Shown here piece after piece: positions 15,318 to 23,724 of a DNA stretch of 64,000 nucleotides. Position 1 is the stretch's first letter. Each line of letters opens with the position of its first letter. Made by a program: the position numbers and the translations under genes. The DNA is from Desemzia sp. RIT 804 (GTDB lineage: Bacteria; Bacillota; Bacilli; Lactobacillales; Carnobacteriaceae): assembly GCF_016892605.1 (NCBI RefSeq), contig NZ_JAFEMV010000001.1:806001-870000 (forward strand), in the 5' to 3' direction. Below the pieces are notes generated by a model, which was given only the letters and a program-made list of their open reading frames with translations, was not told the DNA's origin and searched no databases.

Positions 15318-15366
15318 AAAAAGACAGGCGAGTAGATTAAATGAGAGTCTACCGCCTGTCTTTTAT
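15318..15366. terminator. Terminator between the binding protein and NADH peroxidase genes
   Basis: Arms AAAAGACAGGCGAGTAGA and TCTACCGCCTGTCTTTT with one bulge and a loop of about 10 nt. It serves both convergent genes. The 140 bp before it hold no recognisable feature. Confidence 0.85.
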
Positions 15367-15418
15367 TTGTTATAAAGAATGTTATATATCTGTAGTGAAA
15401 AAGTGGCTTTCGTTTGGA

Positions 15419-16783
15419 TTAGAAAAGCATTGTGTCTGCGCCGTATGGTTGACCTTGAGCTTCTTGCGCTAAGACATTTAAGAAGTTCCAAGGACGGCTG
15501 AATTCTGGTTGGAAGAAGAAATCAGCTTGCGCTAATTGGTCTACAGTCCATTCAGCTTCAATCGCAACAGATACAGCATTAATAGCTTGAAGAATGTCAT
15601 AAGTTGACATTAATTGAGCACCTAATATACGACCGTTATCTGCATCGTAATGAAGCTTCATTAAAACTTTTTCTTCGTCATGCATAAATGAAGGACGGAT
15701 TAAGTCTTCTTTGTAAACAGATTTCACATTTCCTTGGTAAGAGTTTGCGTTAGCATCCTTGATACCAGTAGTAGCGAATTTGTAGTCAAATACAGCAAGA
15801 CCTGATGTACCGTTTACGCGACCAATTTTAGCGTCTGCATCACCACTTGCGTGACGAGCCATGATGACACCTTGGCGACGAGCGTTAGTTGCTAAAGCAA
15901 TGTAAGCTTTGTCGTTTGTAGGTGCAAAAGGAATAGCAGTTGCATCACCTGCAGCGTAAACATCTTTAACTGAAGTTTCCATGTGTTCGTTGACTTCAAC
16001 AAAGCCGCGACCATCAAGGGTTAAAGTGTCTTTCAACCATTGTGTGTTTGGACGAACCCCAACACTGATAATAACTGTATCTGCTTCGTAAATGCCTTTG
16101 TCAGTGACAACAGCAGTTACTTCGTTGTTTTCGTTGACTTTAAATTCTTTCACACCTTCGCCAGTTTTAATCTTCATACCTTTTTCTTCCATATGTTTTG
16201 TTAGAAGACTAGTGAATTCACTGTCAAGGTAAGTTGGTAAGATTGAATCAACAAAGTCGACAACTGTTACGTCGATGCCAGCTTGTGCGTAAGCAATTGC
16301 TGCTTCGATACCGATGTAACCAGCACCAACAACTACAGCTTTTTTAGCTGAAGACATACGATTTTTCACTTTATCTGCCCAGTTTCTACCACGTAAGTAG
16401 AAGATGTTTTCGTGTTGGTCATCTACATTCGGGATTGTACCTGGTACACCACCTGGAGAAAGCAATAGTTTGTCGTAACTTTCTGTAGCTTCCACACCGT
16501 CAGTAGTGCGTGTTGTAATTTCTTTTGTGTCTGGGTTGATGGCAATCACACTTGTGTTCATGCGGATATCAACGCCTTGTTCTTTATATGATGCTTCATT
16601 TGCGTAGTGTAATTCATCCAAAGATTTTGAAATGTCTTCTAGATAGGACTGAATACCACATGATAAGAAAGAAGCGGTTGATCCAGCTTCAAATACAACG
16701 ATTTCTGCATCTGAGTCTTTTTTCAATAGAGTTTGCACAGCTTCAAAACCAGCATGCGAAGTTCCTACTATAACGTATTTCAT
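15419..16783 (-). CDS. npr: NADH peroxidase (flavin disulfide reductase family)
   Basis: 454 residues from ATG 16783 after GGAGG; the TTG five codons upstream overlaps the ribosome site. FAD-binding VIVGTSHAGFEA, redox cysteine in STASFLSCGIQSYLE (about Cys42, forming the Cys-sulfenic acid), NADH-binding VVVGAGYIGIEAA and the FAD segment VYAAGDATAI are all present. SCGIQ and QADFFFQPEFSRPWN resemble enterococcal Npr more than the water-forming oxidase Nox, though Nox cannot be excluded. The enzyme reduces hydrogen peroxide to water with NADH. It fits with the redox genes nearby but lies outside the FNR-box island. Confidence 0.85.
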   Translation of the reverse strand: MKYVIVGTSHAGFEAVQTLLKKDSDAEIVVFEAGSTASFLSCGIQSYLEDISKSLDELHYANEASYKEQGVDIRMNTSVIAINPDTKEITTRTTDGVEATESYDKLLLSPGGVPGTIPNVDDQHENIFYLRGRNWADKVKNRMSSAKKAVVVGAGYIGIEAAIAYAQAGIDVTVVDFVDSILPTYLDSEFTSLLTKHMEEKGMKIKTGEGVKEFKVNENNEVTAVVTDKGIYEADTVIISVGVRPNTQWLKDTLTLDGRGFVEVNEHMETSVKDVYAAGDATAIPFAPTNDKAYIALATNARRQGVIMARHASGDADAKIGRVNGTSGLAVFDYKFATTGIKDANANSYQGNVKSVYKEDLIRPSFMHDEEKVLMKLHYDADNGRILGAQLMSTYDILQAINAVSVAIEAEWTVDQLAQADFFFQPEFSRPWNFLNVLAQEAQGQPYGADTMLF

Positions 16784-16861
16784 TCGTATTACCTCCAAAG
16801 GTCAATGTTTATCGTAAATAGAATTTATTTACCCAACTAAGTATACACTTCTTTGTCTTAA

Positions 16862-17965
16862 ATTATCAAATTAAGTGCAACACAGTTTTATAAAAGATTT
16901 CATAAGGTGTTTTCCAATTCAAACATTTTTTGGGACGTGTATTTAATTTCGTTGCCCAACCTTGTATCTCTTCATCAGTTGCATCTGTCAAATCAACACC
17001 TTTCGGTGAGTACTCTCTAAGGAGTCCATTTGTATTCTCATTAGATCCTCTTTGCCAAGGGGCATGAGGATCTGGAAAATAAATTTGCGTATTATTTAAT
17101 TCCTTAGTCAATCGGGCGTGTTGACTGAATTCTTTACCACGGTCAGGTGTAATGGTTTTACAAAAATTAGAATCAATACCTTGTAGTAATTTAATCATTT
17201 GGTCAACTACCGGATTAGAAGCTTTCTTCTCAGATTTACCGATTAGTAATAACCTAGATTTTCTATCAACTAGCGTTACTAAGCACGCTTTACCAGTTTG
17301 ACCTGCAACTGTATCTGCTTCCCAATGACCAATCTCAGTTCGTTCATTAGCGCTATCTGGTCGTTCATGAATCGTATTGGAGATAGGGATCTTTCCTCTT
17401 CTCTCTACGCGATTTTTAGAATGGCGTGTTTTACCTCTGTGTCTTAATTTACGGATAGCGCCTCGATTACCGGTTGATAAACCAGGCTCATCGAAGTCGC
17501 CACGATAAATTGCACGATAGATAGTATTATAACTGATTTTATTTTTGGCATTTTCAAGGTTCAAACGACCAGAAATTTGTTCTGGAGACCATTGTTCGTT
17601 GAGAAATAGTCGTTTGACCAACTGGAAAATAGAGTCTTTATCTAGCGTGCGATGTCTGCCACATAGTTGTTTTCTACGTTTATACTCTCCATGAGCAGTT
17701 GACGGTGAATAACTGCCATCCTTGTTTGAATTACGATGTAATTCTCTTGAGATAGTCGATTTAGAACGGTCCAGGGTCTCGGATATATGCCCGATAGTTT
17801 CGCCTTGTTCATACATTAGGAATATTGTTTCTCGCTCATTCATGGTAAGATGTGTGTATGGATTCATAGCTTTCTCCTTCTAATAGTTGGTTGGTACATC
17901 TATTTTATAGGAAAACTATGGATCTTTTTTTATTTTATTATTGTTGTTGCACTTAAATTGTAAAT
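16862..17965 (-). mobile_element. Complete IS30-family insertion sequence
   Basis: About 1.1 kb bounded by imperfect terminal repeats that share CAA-N-TTAAGTGCAACA in inverted orientation (16862-16882 and 17945-17965). It carries one transposase gene. A fragment of the same end lies at 14217-14301, so at least two copies have been present. I could not define target duplications. Confidence 0.88.
16866..17867 (-). CDS. IS30-family transposase
   Basis: 333 residues. An N-terminal HTH (LTMNERETIFLMYEQGETIG, SKSTISRELHRN) is followed by the DDE catalytic domain: EIGHWEADTVAG (first Asp), TITPDRGKEFSQH (second Asp) and WQRGSNENTNGLLREYSPKG (Glu in NENTNG). The C-terminal RPKKCLNWKTPYEIF is the classical IS30 ending. 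The frame is intact and the stop lies inside the terminal repeat. It cuts and joins the IS ends through a circular intermediate. Confidence 0.95.
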   Translation of the reverse strand: MNPYTHLTMNERETIFLMYEQGETIGHISETLDRSKSTISRELHRNSNKDGSYSPSTAHGEYKRRKQLCGRHRTLDKDSIFQLVKRLFLNEQWSPEQISGRLNLENAKNKISYNTIYRAIYRGDFDEPGLSTGNRGAIRKLRHRGKTRHSKNRVERRGKIPISNTIHERPDSANERTEIGHWEADTVAGQTGKACLVTLVDRKSRLLLIGKSEKKASNPVVDQMIKLLQGIDSNFCKTITPDRGKEFSQHARLTKELNNTQIYFPDPHAPWQRGSNENTNGLLREYSPKGVDLTDATDEEIQGWATKLNTRPKKCLNWKTPYEIFYKTVLHLI

Positions 17966-18052
17966 TCGTCAGATAAATATCTAATATCTTTTTTCTAAAC
18001 CACTCTTGAGTGAAATCTATTATTTATACCTTTCAATTACAAAGAAGCAGCC

Positions 18053-18409
18053 CTATTTTTCAAGTGTGTCAAATCGGCTGAAACGTATTAAAATAGCGTT
18101 TAAGCAGATTTGGAAGTTATCATCATCAAGTCCACTAAATATTCTAAGCGGGTCTGGTGATGGATTACCATTGTATAAATTGAATGCAAGGTCAATCATT
18201 TTCTTACTAGTGCTACTAAAATCGGTCTTTTCAAAGCAATCTGTCTTAATCCAATGAGTATTGAAATCATAGATATAATCGACCTTGCTGAAAATATCGG
18301 CATTTGCAAGAATATAAAATAGAGACTTCCGCTCCACATCAGTAGGGCTTGTATTATCTTTTTCTAATAATTCAAAGTAACGTTCATCGTGCTCTGTTTG
18401 ATTGGTCAT
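18053..18409 (-). CDS. Uncharacterised acidic protein (possibly DUF6075)
   Basis: 118 residues, mostly helical, with no signal peptide. Recognisable features are HDERYFELLEKDNT at the start and SSTSKKMIDLAFNLYNG, PDPLRIFSGLDDDNFQI in the middle. It resembles small Firmicutes proteins grouped as DUF6075 in accessory regions, but I hold that loosely. It stands alone between the IS30 element and the RadC-like gene, with a 210-bp gap upstream. Confidence 0.6.
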   Translation of the reverse strand: MTNQTEHDERYFELLEKDNTSPTDVERKSLFYILANADIFSKVDYIYDFNTHWIKTDCFEKTDFSSTSKKMIDLAFNLYNGNPSPDPLRIFSGLDDDNFQICLNAILIRFSRFDTLEK

Positions 18410-18620
18410 TGTTTTTTATCTCCCTTTATCTTTATTATTTAAGGAACTTTATTTTATTATACTGTAATAGCTATCAATTTATCATTATAAGTCAAAAATA
18501 AGGAGAAAGTTTTTATTCCTATTAAGACATCTCCGTCTTATTATTATCTGTTACTTAGTAGCTTATCCCATTTATAAAAATAGTTCCTTCGATCTCAGGG
18601 CCTTCCTCAAATAATCGTTC

Positions 18621-19085
18621 TCATATTTCCTCAAAAAAACCAAAATCTTTAAAAGAAAACCAATGTCTATCACTAACTATGATATGGTCCAAAACTTCTA
18701 TTCCTAATATAATCCCTGCCTCTACTATTCTTGCAGTAAAATATAAATCAGCTTGTGAGGGTTCTAAATTTCCACTAGGATGATTATGATAAAGCATGAT
18801 TTTATCTCCATTATTCAATATAGCACTTCTAAATATTTCTCTAGGTTGTGCAACACTTGAATTCAAACTCCCTTGAAAGACTCGATGAATAGCGTTTATT
18901 TCATTTTGTGTATTTAGAACGACTAGAAGGAAAACTTCTTGTGCTTCATCTCCAATTTCTGCCATTCCGATTTGAGCAGCTAATTTAGTTGAAGAAATTC
19001 TTCCTTGGTATTCAATAGGTCTTTCTATTACAACCTGTTTTATTCTAACGATTTCAGTTACTATACTTTGGATTTGTTCTACCAT
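18621..19085 (-). CDS. RadC-family JAB/MPN-domain protein
   Basis: 154 residues, the JAB domain alone without the N-terminal UPF0758 HhH part. The JAMM metal motif is visible: glutamate in SSTKLAAQIG-MAEIGDEAQEVF, and HNHPSGNLEPSQAD with both histidines and the aspartate. Such short RadC proteins are frequent on plasmids and islands near antirestriction genes. The biochemical role is unsettled; the old DNA repair assignment is doubtful. It lies downstream of the 93-residue gene at 19154 on the same strand. Confidence 0.85.
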   Translation of the reverse strand: MVEQIQSIVTEIVRIKQVVIERPIEYQGRISSTKLAAQIGMAEIGDEAQEVFLLVVLNTQNEINAIHRVFQGSLNSSVAQPREIFRSAILNNGDKIMLYHNHPSGNLEPSQADLYFTARIVEAGIILGIEVLDHIIVSDRHWFSFKDFGFFEEI

Positions 19086-19153
19086 TTTTAACTCCTTTTT
19101 TATTTAATCAAAACGATAAATTCAGCTCTTGCTCTGGATGATAAAATATAGTC

Positions 19154-19435
19154 TTATTTCAAGTACTTAACTGGTTCAATCTCTTCACCGCCCATTTGTA
19201 AAGGAACGAGTACATTCATTAATCTATTTCTAAAAGCCCTATCTTTTACCGTATCTAAAAAGCAACCAATCGTGGATAAAACTAATTCATCAAAGAAGTC
19301 TACAATCTTATAGTTGTCGTAAGGGGTAGCACTTGCTACAAGTTGTGCAATGATTTCTATATCATTTTCAATTTTTCCTACGAACTCATTATTTAAATAT
19401 ACGTTAAGGGTTTCGATTTCTGTTTTTTTAGTCAT
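19154..19435 (-). CDS. Small protein of unknown function
   Basis: 93 residues with ribosome site AAGGAG and ATG 19435. Short beta-like start (ETLNVYLNNEFVGKIEND) then helices (IEIIAQLVASATPYDNYKIV, FFDELVLSTIGCFLDTVKDR). I recognise no family. It is followed by the RadC-like gene and preceded by a 130-bp region of nested inverted repeats that would lie in its 5' leader. Confidence 0.55.
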   Translation of the reverse strand: MTKKTEIETLNVYLNNEFVGKIENDIEIIAQLVASATPYDNYKIVDFFDELVLSTIGCFLDTVKDRAFRNRLMNVLVPLQMGGEEIEPVKYLK

Positions 19436-19549
19436 TTTGGTTTTCTCCTTTGTCTTTCGTATTTTTGTTTTTTCTTTTGTGCCATCACCTTGCGGAGCTA
19501 AAAGCTGAATTTTTTCCGTTTTGTTGGCTATCCAGTGATCGTGAAGTTA

Positions 19550-19682
19550 AAAAGAAGTCAAGAAAAATAGAGCCACTTTCTGCTTTAGCAGTTAGTGGCT
19601 CTTTAGACAAAAAGTTTTTTTCTGAAATGGAATAACATGAAAAGAAAGAAAAAAACTTTTTGCGGTTCTTGACTTCTTTTTC
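19550..19682. repeat. Nested inverted repeats forming a three-way structure
   Basis: An outer exact 16-bp stem (AAAAAGAAGTCAAGAA at 19550-19565, complement at 19667-19682) encloses two hairpins: AGAGCCAC/GTGGCTCT (19570-19603) and CAAAAAGTTTTTTTCT with its complement (19609-19663). On either strand it could fold as a three-way junction. It sits in the 520-bp gene-free region between a minus-strand operon and the plus-strand mini-RHH gene. It may be a regulatory RNA leader, a replication origin or tandem terminators. Confidence 0.7.
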
Positions 19683-19764
19683 TGTTCTCGGATAGGAACG
19701 TGTGGGACTGAAAGGAGGGCTCCCGCGCGCTTACTTACCGCTAAGAACAGTCTGATACGATAAA

Positions 19765-19798
19765 GCCCTAATCCGACTTCAGTCGGATTGTTTAGGGC
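19765..19798. repeat. Hairpin with bulge
   Basis: Arms GCCCTAATCCGAC and GTCGGATTGTTTAGGGC enclose TTCA, with a small bulge. GC-rich relative to its surroundings. No T-run follows directly. Confidence 0.6.
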
Positions 19799-19954
19799 GC
19801 CTGATGGCACAAAACGAAAAAATGCACTTCCTATATTAGCTTTTGAAAAAAGCTTTCCATTTTGTGTTATTTTTTTTTGTATTTTTTTGAATTAGAGTAA
19901 CAGTTTTTCTTTTCTTTTCGTTTTTATAAGTGTAACAAGGAGGAGGTGAATAAT

Positions 19955-20140
19955 ATGTCATCAGACGTACATGTTTCAATCAATTACGGTATTTTAATGG
20001 TGGTTGAAGAAATCCAAGAATATCTGAAAACAGAACTACAGATTCAAGCAACTCAACAAGACATTATCGAAAATGCCATTGTTGCCCTACAAATAGAATT
20101 AAAAAAAGCAAATGAACAACCACGTAATGATAAAAACTAA
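19955..20140 (+). CDS. Mini ribbon-helix-helix-like protein, copy 2
   Basis: 61 residues from ATG 19955, eight bases after AGGAGGAGG; an in-frame GTG at 19946 overlaps the ribosome site. Strand VHVSINYGILM, helix VVEEIQEYLKTEL, turn QIQA and helix TQQDIIENAIVALQIEL match the RHH plan, with a basic tail. This is the longest intact member of the four-copy family and has a good terminator. It is a candidate regulator of the transfer operon that ends 200 bp away or of the structured region upstream. Function is inferred only. Confidence 0.65.
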   Translation: MSSDVHVSINYGILMVVEEIQEYLKTELQIQATQQDIIENAIVALQIELKKANEQPRNDKN

Positions 20141-20234
20141 TTTTTAAAATGTTTTGGGCACGTTTTGCCTATAGTTACCCAGTTTGAAATTTGAAATCGT
20201 ATTAGAATTGCTTTTGAAAATATTATATATAGTT

Positions 20235-20279
20235 AAAAGAGCAGGAATTTCATAATACATTTGGAATTCCTGCTCTTTT
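20235..20279. terminator. Terminator of mini-RHH copy 2
   Basis: Exact arms AAAAGAGCAGGAATT and AATTCCTGCTCTTTT with a 15-nt loop, T-tract after. Confidence 0.88.
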
Positions 20280-20306
20280 TATTAAAATGATTAAAATTAA
20301 TCTAAA

Positions 20307-20346
20307 CAAGGACACTACAACTTTATAACGAATTGTAGTGCCCTTG
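20307..20346 (-). terminator. Terminator of the transfer operon after topB
   Basis: Arms CAAGGACACTACAA and TTGTAGTGCCCTTG (one mismatch) lie 5 bp beyond the topB stop. Confidence 0.75.
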
Positions 20347-20351
20347 TTTTC

Positions 20352-22472
20352 TTATTTACTGTCTGAGAAATCAAATTCTAGTTTGTTATTGTGTATTTTC
20401 AATTTCGCATTAAAGATATACCCTTTTTTGCTTTTAAATCCTTTTATCAAACTTGTCTCTTTTTTCGATAAAAGATCTTTTATATTTGTCTTAGTCAATG
20501 TTTTACTACTCCATTTTTTAGGAAGAGAAAACTTACAGCCATTACTATACCCAGTACAACCATAAAATTTTCCTTTATCAATAATGTTACTATTGCATGA
20601 AGGACACTTTCCTATGGCGTCATTTTGATCAATCTTTTTAGCCTGTTCTTTGATATGGCTATGCTCGAAAGTTTCAGGAACTTTTTCGGCCAAGTGAGTA
20701 ATAAAATTTTGAATACTCTTTAAGAAAGCTTCTTGTGTACCTTGTCCATGCCGAATATTTTTGAGGTATTTCTCCCACTTAGCAGTCATTTCAGAATTCG
20801 CTATTTCGTCATTTTGAATAACTTCGCAAAGAGTCGTACCTTTTTGCGTAACATAAATCTTATTTTTTTGAGTTTTGATATATTCTTGTTTTTTTAGCGT
20901 TTCAATGATATTGGCTCTGGTGGCTTCTGTTCCAATCCCCTCAGTATCTTTTAGTATGTCCTTGTTATCTTCATCTTCAATGGTTCGCCCTACGTTTTTC
21001 ATAGCCGTGATGAGAGTACCTTCTGTATAGTAACTTGGTGGTTTTGTTTCACCTTTTTTATGAAATTGGTCTGTTCGAAAGAGTTCTCCAGCTTCAACTG
21101 AGGGTAAAAATTGTTCACTTTCGCTGTCCTTACTTTCTTTGCTTGTTATTTTATATAATTGTTTCCACCCTAAATTTTTCTCTACTTTACCAGTGGTTTT
21201 GAATAAAACGTCATTTGCTTTTGTTATAATGGTTGTTTCGTTATAAACATAAGGCTCTTCAAAAATGGCTAATGTCCGATATAAAACGAGTTGATAAATA
21301 TTCCGTTCTTTTTCGGATAAACTTTCTAATTTCGGGAGTGTCTTTGTTGGAATAATAGCAAAATGTTCTTGGACCTTTTCCCCATTTACATAGCGTTTAT
21401 TTTCACTCAATTGCGGATGTCTAATCGCTTCTCCTACTAAATCTAAGTAGTAAGTTAAGTGATCTTTTAAGTAATTAAATTCTGGTGTTCCAATATAATT
21501 CGTGTCGGTTCTGGGATAAGAGAGATATTTCTTTTCGTAAAGTTTTTGAACGATAGCTAAAGATTCTGAAGCTCCATAGCCGTATTTTTTATTGGCTGCT
21601 GCTTGCAGGTCTGATAAGCTAAACAATTTTGGTGCATAGGTTTTCTTTTCTTCGACTTTTACATCTTCTATCACACCAGTAACGTCTTTAGTCAATTCAT
21701 GATTTTCTTTAAATTGCTGTAATTCCTCTACAGTATCAAATCGTTCTCTATACTTTCCTTGATATTCTCTATTTTGATCAGTAAATGTAGCATATAATTC
21801 ATAAAATGGTTTGCTCACAAAGCTCTTTATTTCTTGGTTTCGTTGGTAGATCAAATAAAGGGTTGGTGTCTGGACACGGCCAATACTAAAAACGCCTTTT
21901 AAGCCATTTCGTTGCATGTATAAGGTGTACAAACGAGAAAGATTTATCCCTACCAACCAATCGGCAATTTGTCTTGTTTCTGCTTCTTTATAGGTAGAAT
22001 AAAAGTCTGCCCCATCTTTTAAGTGCTGAAAACCTTTTTTAATTTCAATTGTTTCTAGGGAATTGATCCAAAGTCTTTGAATTATCTTATGGCTGTTCCC
22101 GGATAGATTGATAATCAAACGAGCAATTGCTTCGCCCTCACGATCACTGTCCGTTGCGATAATGATCTTATCAGCCTTATCTAGCAATCCCTTTACAATT
22201 TTGTATTGTTTTGATTTTCCCTTAGAAACTTGAAATTGATAATGTTCAGGGAAAATAGGCAGCATATCTAGTTGCCACTTTTTCCAATCAGAATTATATT
22301 TCTCAGGTTCATACAAAGATACTAAATGTCCGTAACCATAAGTAATGGTTGCGTTTGGCAGATCGTTATCTGTTACATTGTAATAACCGTCTTTTTTCTC
22401 TACTTTAGCAAAAGCGTCTGTATAAGCTTTTGCTTGGCTTGGTTTTTCCGCTAAGATAACTGTATTGCCCAT
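20352..22472 (-). CDS. topB: DNA topoisomerase III (conjugation-associated, TrsI-like)
   Basis: 706 residues from ATG 22472. The TOPRIM domain has LAEKPSQAKAY (catalytic Glu) and ATDSDREGEAI (DxD), and the active tyrosine lies in YLSYPRTDTNYIG. GRVQTPTL is the type IA DNA-binding motif. The C-terminus has one four-cysteine zinc module (CPSCNSNIIDKGKFYGCTGY). Type IA topoisomerases unlink single-stranded crossings; on pSK41-like plasmids this gene belongs to the transfer region. It is the last gene of the operon, 23 bp after the lipoprotein gene. Confidence 0.93.
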   Translation of the reverse strand: MGNTVILAEKPSQAKAYTDAFAKVEKKDGYYNVTDNDLPNATITYGYGHLVSLYEPEKYNSDWKKWQLDMLPIFPEHYQFQVSKGKSKQYKIVKGLLDKADKIIIATDSDREGEAIARLIINLSGNSHKIIQRLWINSLETIEIKKGFQHLKDGADFYSTYKEAETRQIADWLVGINLSRLYTLYMQRNGLKGVFSIGRVQTPTLYLIYQRNQEIKSFVSKPFYELYATFTDQNREYQGKYRERFDTVEELQQFKENHELTKDVTGVIEDVKVEEKKTYAPKLFSLSDLQAAANKKYGYGASESLAIVQKLYEKKYLSYPRTDTNYIGTPEFNYLKDHLTYYLDLVGEAIRHPQLSENKRYVNGEKVQEHFAIIPTKTLPKLESLSEKERNIYQLVLYRTLAIFEEPYVYNETTIITKANDVLFKTTGKVEKNLGWKQLYKITSKESKDSESEQFLPSVEAGELFRTDQFHKKGETKPPSYYTEGTLITAMKNVGRTIEDEDNKDILKDTEGIGTEATRANIIETLKKQEYIKTQKNKIYVTQKGTTLCEVIQNDEIANSEMTAKWEKYLKNIRHGQGTQEAFLKSIQNFITHLAEKVPETFEHSHIKEQAKKIDQNDAIGKCPSCNSNIIDKGKFYGCTGYSNGCKFSLPKKWSSKTLTKTNIKDLLSKKETSLIKGFKSKKGYIFNAKLKIHNNKLEFDFSDSK

Positions 22473-22494
22473 CAACTCACTCCCTTCTCAATGC

Positions 22495-22851
22495 TTATTT
22501 ATTTACTCGTGGCGAAAGAGTTAAATCTCCATTTTCTTTCTTAACATCTTCATTAGCTGCTTTCAATTGATAATCATCTTCATTTTCTGTTACTTCGAAA
22601 GAAAATGATTCTTCTTCACCATTTTCTTGAAAAGTAATTACGTTATCTACAATTTTATAAGTATATCCAAGTTGGAATCCTAACATTTCAAAAGTAACAG
22701 TTTCTTCTCCAAATTGAGCAGTATAAGCTTCGCCATTGGTTGAAACAACATTCCATTCTTTTGATTGTAAATCACTTTGAATGTCTGTACCGCACCCTTC
22801 TAAAGTAATTAATGCTATTAGAGTAAGTAAAATAAATAAAACTTTCTTCAT
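22495..22851 (-). CDS. Small lipoprotein in the transfer operon
   Basis: 118 residues from ATG 22851 after AAAGGAGAGG; an upstream frame overlapping the TrsL-like gene is rejected. A signal peptide VLFILLTLIALITLEGC ends in the lipobox LEGC, so it is anchored to the outer face of the membrane. The mature part is a beta-rich domain (EWNVVSTNGEAYTAQFGEET) resembling small lipoproteins that expose a compact fold. It may exclude identical plasmids or help the transfer machine, both inferred from the position between TrsL and TopB. Confidence 0.75.
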   Translation of the reverse strand: MKKVLFILLTLIALITLEGCGTDIQSDLQSKEWNVVSTNGEAYTAQFGEETVTFEMLGFQLGYTYKIVDNVITFQENGEEESFSFEVTENEDDYQLKAANEDVKKENGDLTLSPRVNK

Positions 22852-22868
22852 AGTATTTCCTCTCCTTT

Positions 22869-23708
22869 TTAACGTAACATGCGGTGAACTACGGCTCTTG
22901 CCATCCCTGAACCTGCTCGACCTGCTCCACTTGAATACCAAATACTTTTCACAATAGATGGACCACTAATGACTAATGCACCGCTACCGATTAAGGCTGG
23001 TAATTTACCCCAAACCGTATCTGTTTGCATAGTGATTGCCTCTGTAAAGAGTAACATGGACAATGTTAACACAATGATTGTAACGGTATGAGATAAAATA
23101 TCTCGCCACCAATTCTCCATAAAATTATAATTTTCTGTTACAACAGATATAGCGCATAGAGGTGATAAAATTTCATCTATGAGGAGTTGAGCTTGTTCAA
23201 TAAACAGTTTTATGACGAAAAAACCTATAACAACAAATATAAAAAGCCAAATAACAACTTGGCTAATACCTGCACTAAAAACGTCAGGTAAACTGTCAGC
23301 TTGTAAAGTATTAACTAAACTACTTGTCGTCAGTTCACCCATATTTCCAATAAAGTAATTTCCTATTGGCTGTACAATATAATTCATAGTTAATGAAATA
23401 ACTAAAGGCATAATGACAAGTAAAGCACTCGCTTTAACTGATCTGACAATTGTCCACCAGATATTCGCTTCTTCGCTTCCCTCTGATTCCGATAAAAGTT
23501 GAGTAATAACTTTTCCTAAACAAACGGATACAAGTAGAATACCGCCAAAGAAGACAAATAAATTATAAGCGTCTAACGCGTATCCTGCTAAACCATCATA
23601 ATTAAATAAGGAATTTTGTAGAAATTCAATAAAGAGGTTAATTAAATCTTTTAACCAGTCTACAAATACCTCTGTAATTTTATCGCCAATATTGTCGAAA
23701 CTAGGCAT
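22869..23708 (-). CDS. TrsL/TrbL-like polytopic membrane protein
   Basis: 279 residues with about six membrane segments (YNLFVFFGGILLVSVCLG, ASALLVIMPLVISL, VVIWLFIFVVIGFFVIKL, TVTIIVLTLSMLLF and others). An N-terminal amphipathic stretch (DWLKDLINLFIEFLQ) and a hydrophilic loop LIDEILSPLCAISV fit VirB6/TrbL-type channel proteins. It follows the coupling ATPase gene as in pSK41-type operons. It likely forms part of the inner-membrane DNA channel. Confidence 0.8.
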   Translation of the reverse strand: MPSFDNIGDKITEVFVDWLKDLINLFIEFLQNSLFNYDGLAGYALDAYNLFVFFGGILLVSVCLGKVITQLLSESEGSEEANIWWTIVRSVKASALLVIMPLVISLTMNYIVQPIGNYFIGNMGELTTSSLVNTLQADSLPDVFSAGISQVVIWLFIFVVIGFFVIKLFIEQAQLLIDEILSPLCAISVVTENYNFMENWWRDILSHTVTIIVLTLSMLLFTEAITMQTDTVWGKLPALIGSGALVISGPSIVKSIWYSSGAGRAGSGMARAVVHRMLR

Positions 23709-23724
23709 ATATTAATCACTCCTT

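Noticed and set aside
19700..19745. A second oriT
   Set aside because: A GC-rich GGGCTCCCGCGCGC stretch is present, but it lacks the adjacent dyad and nic consensus found at 35506-35545.
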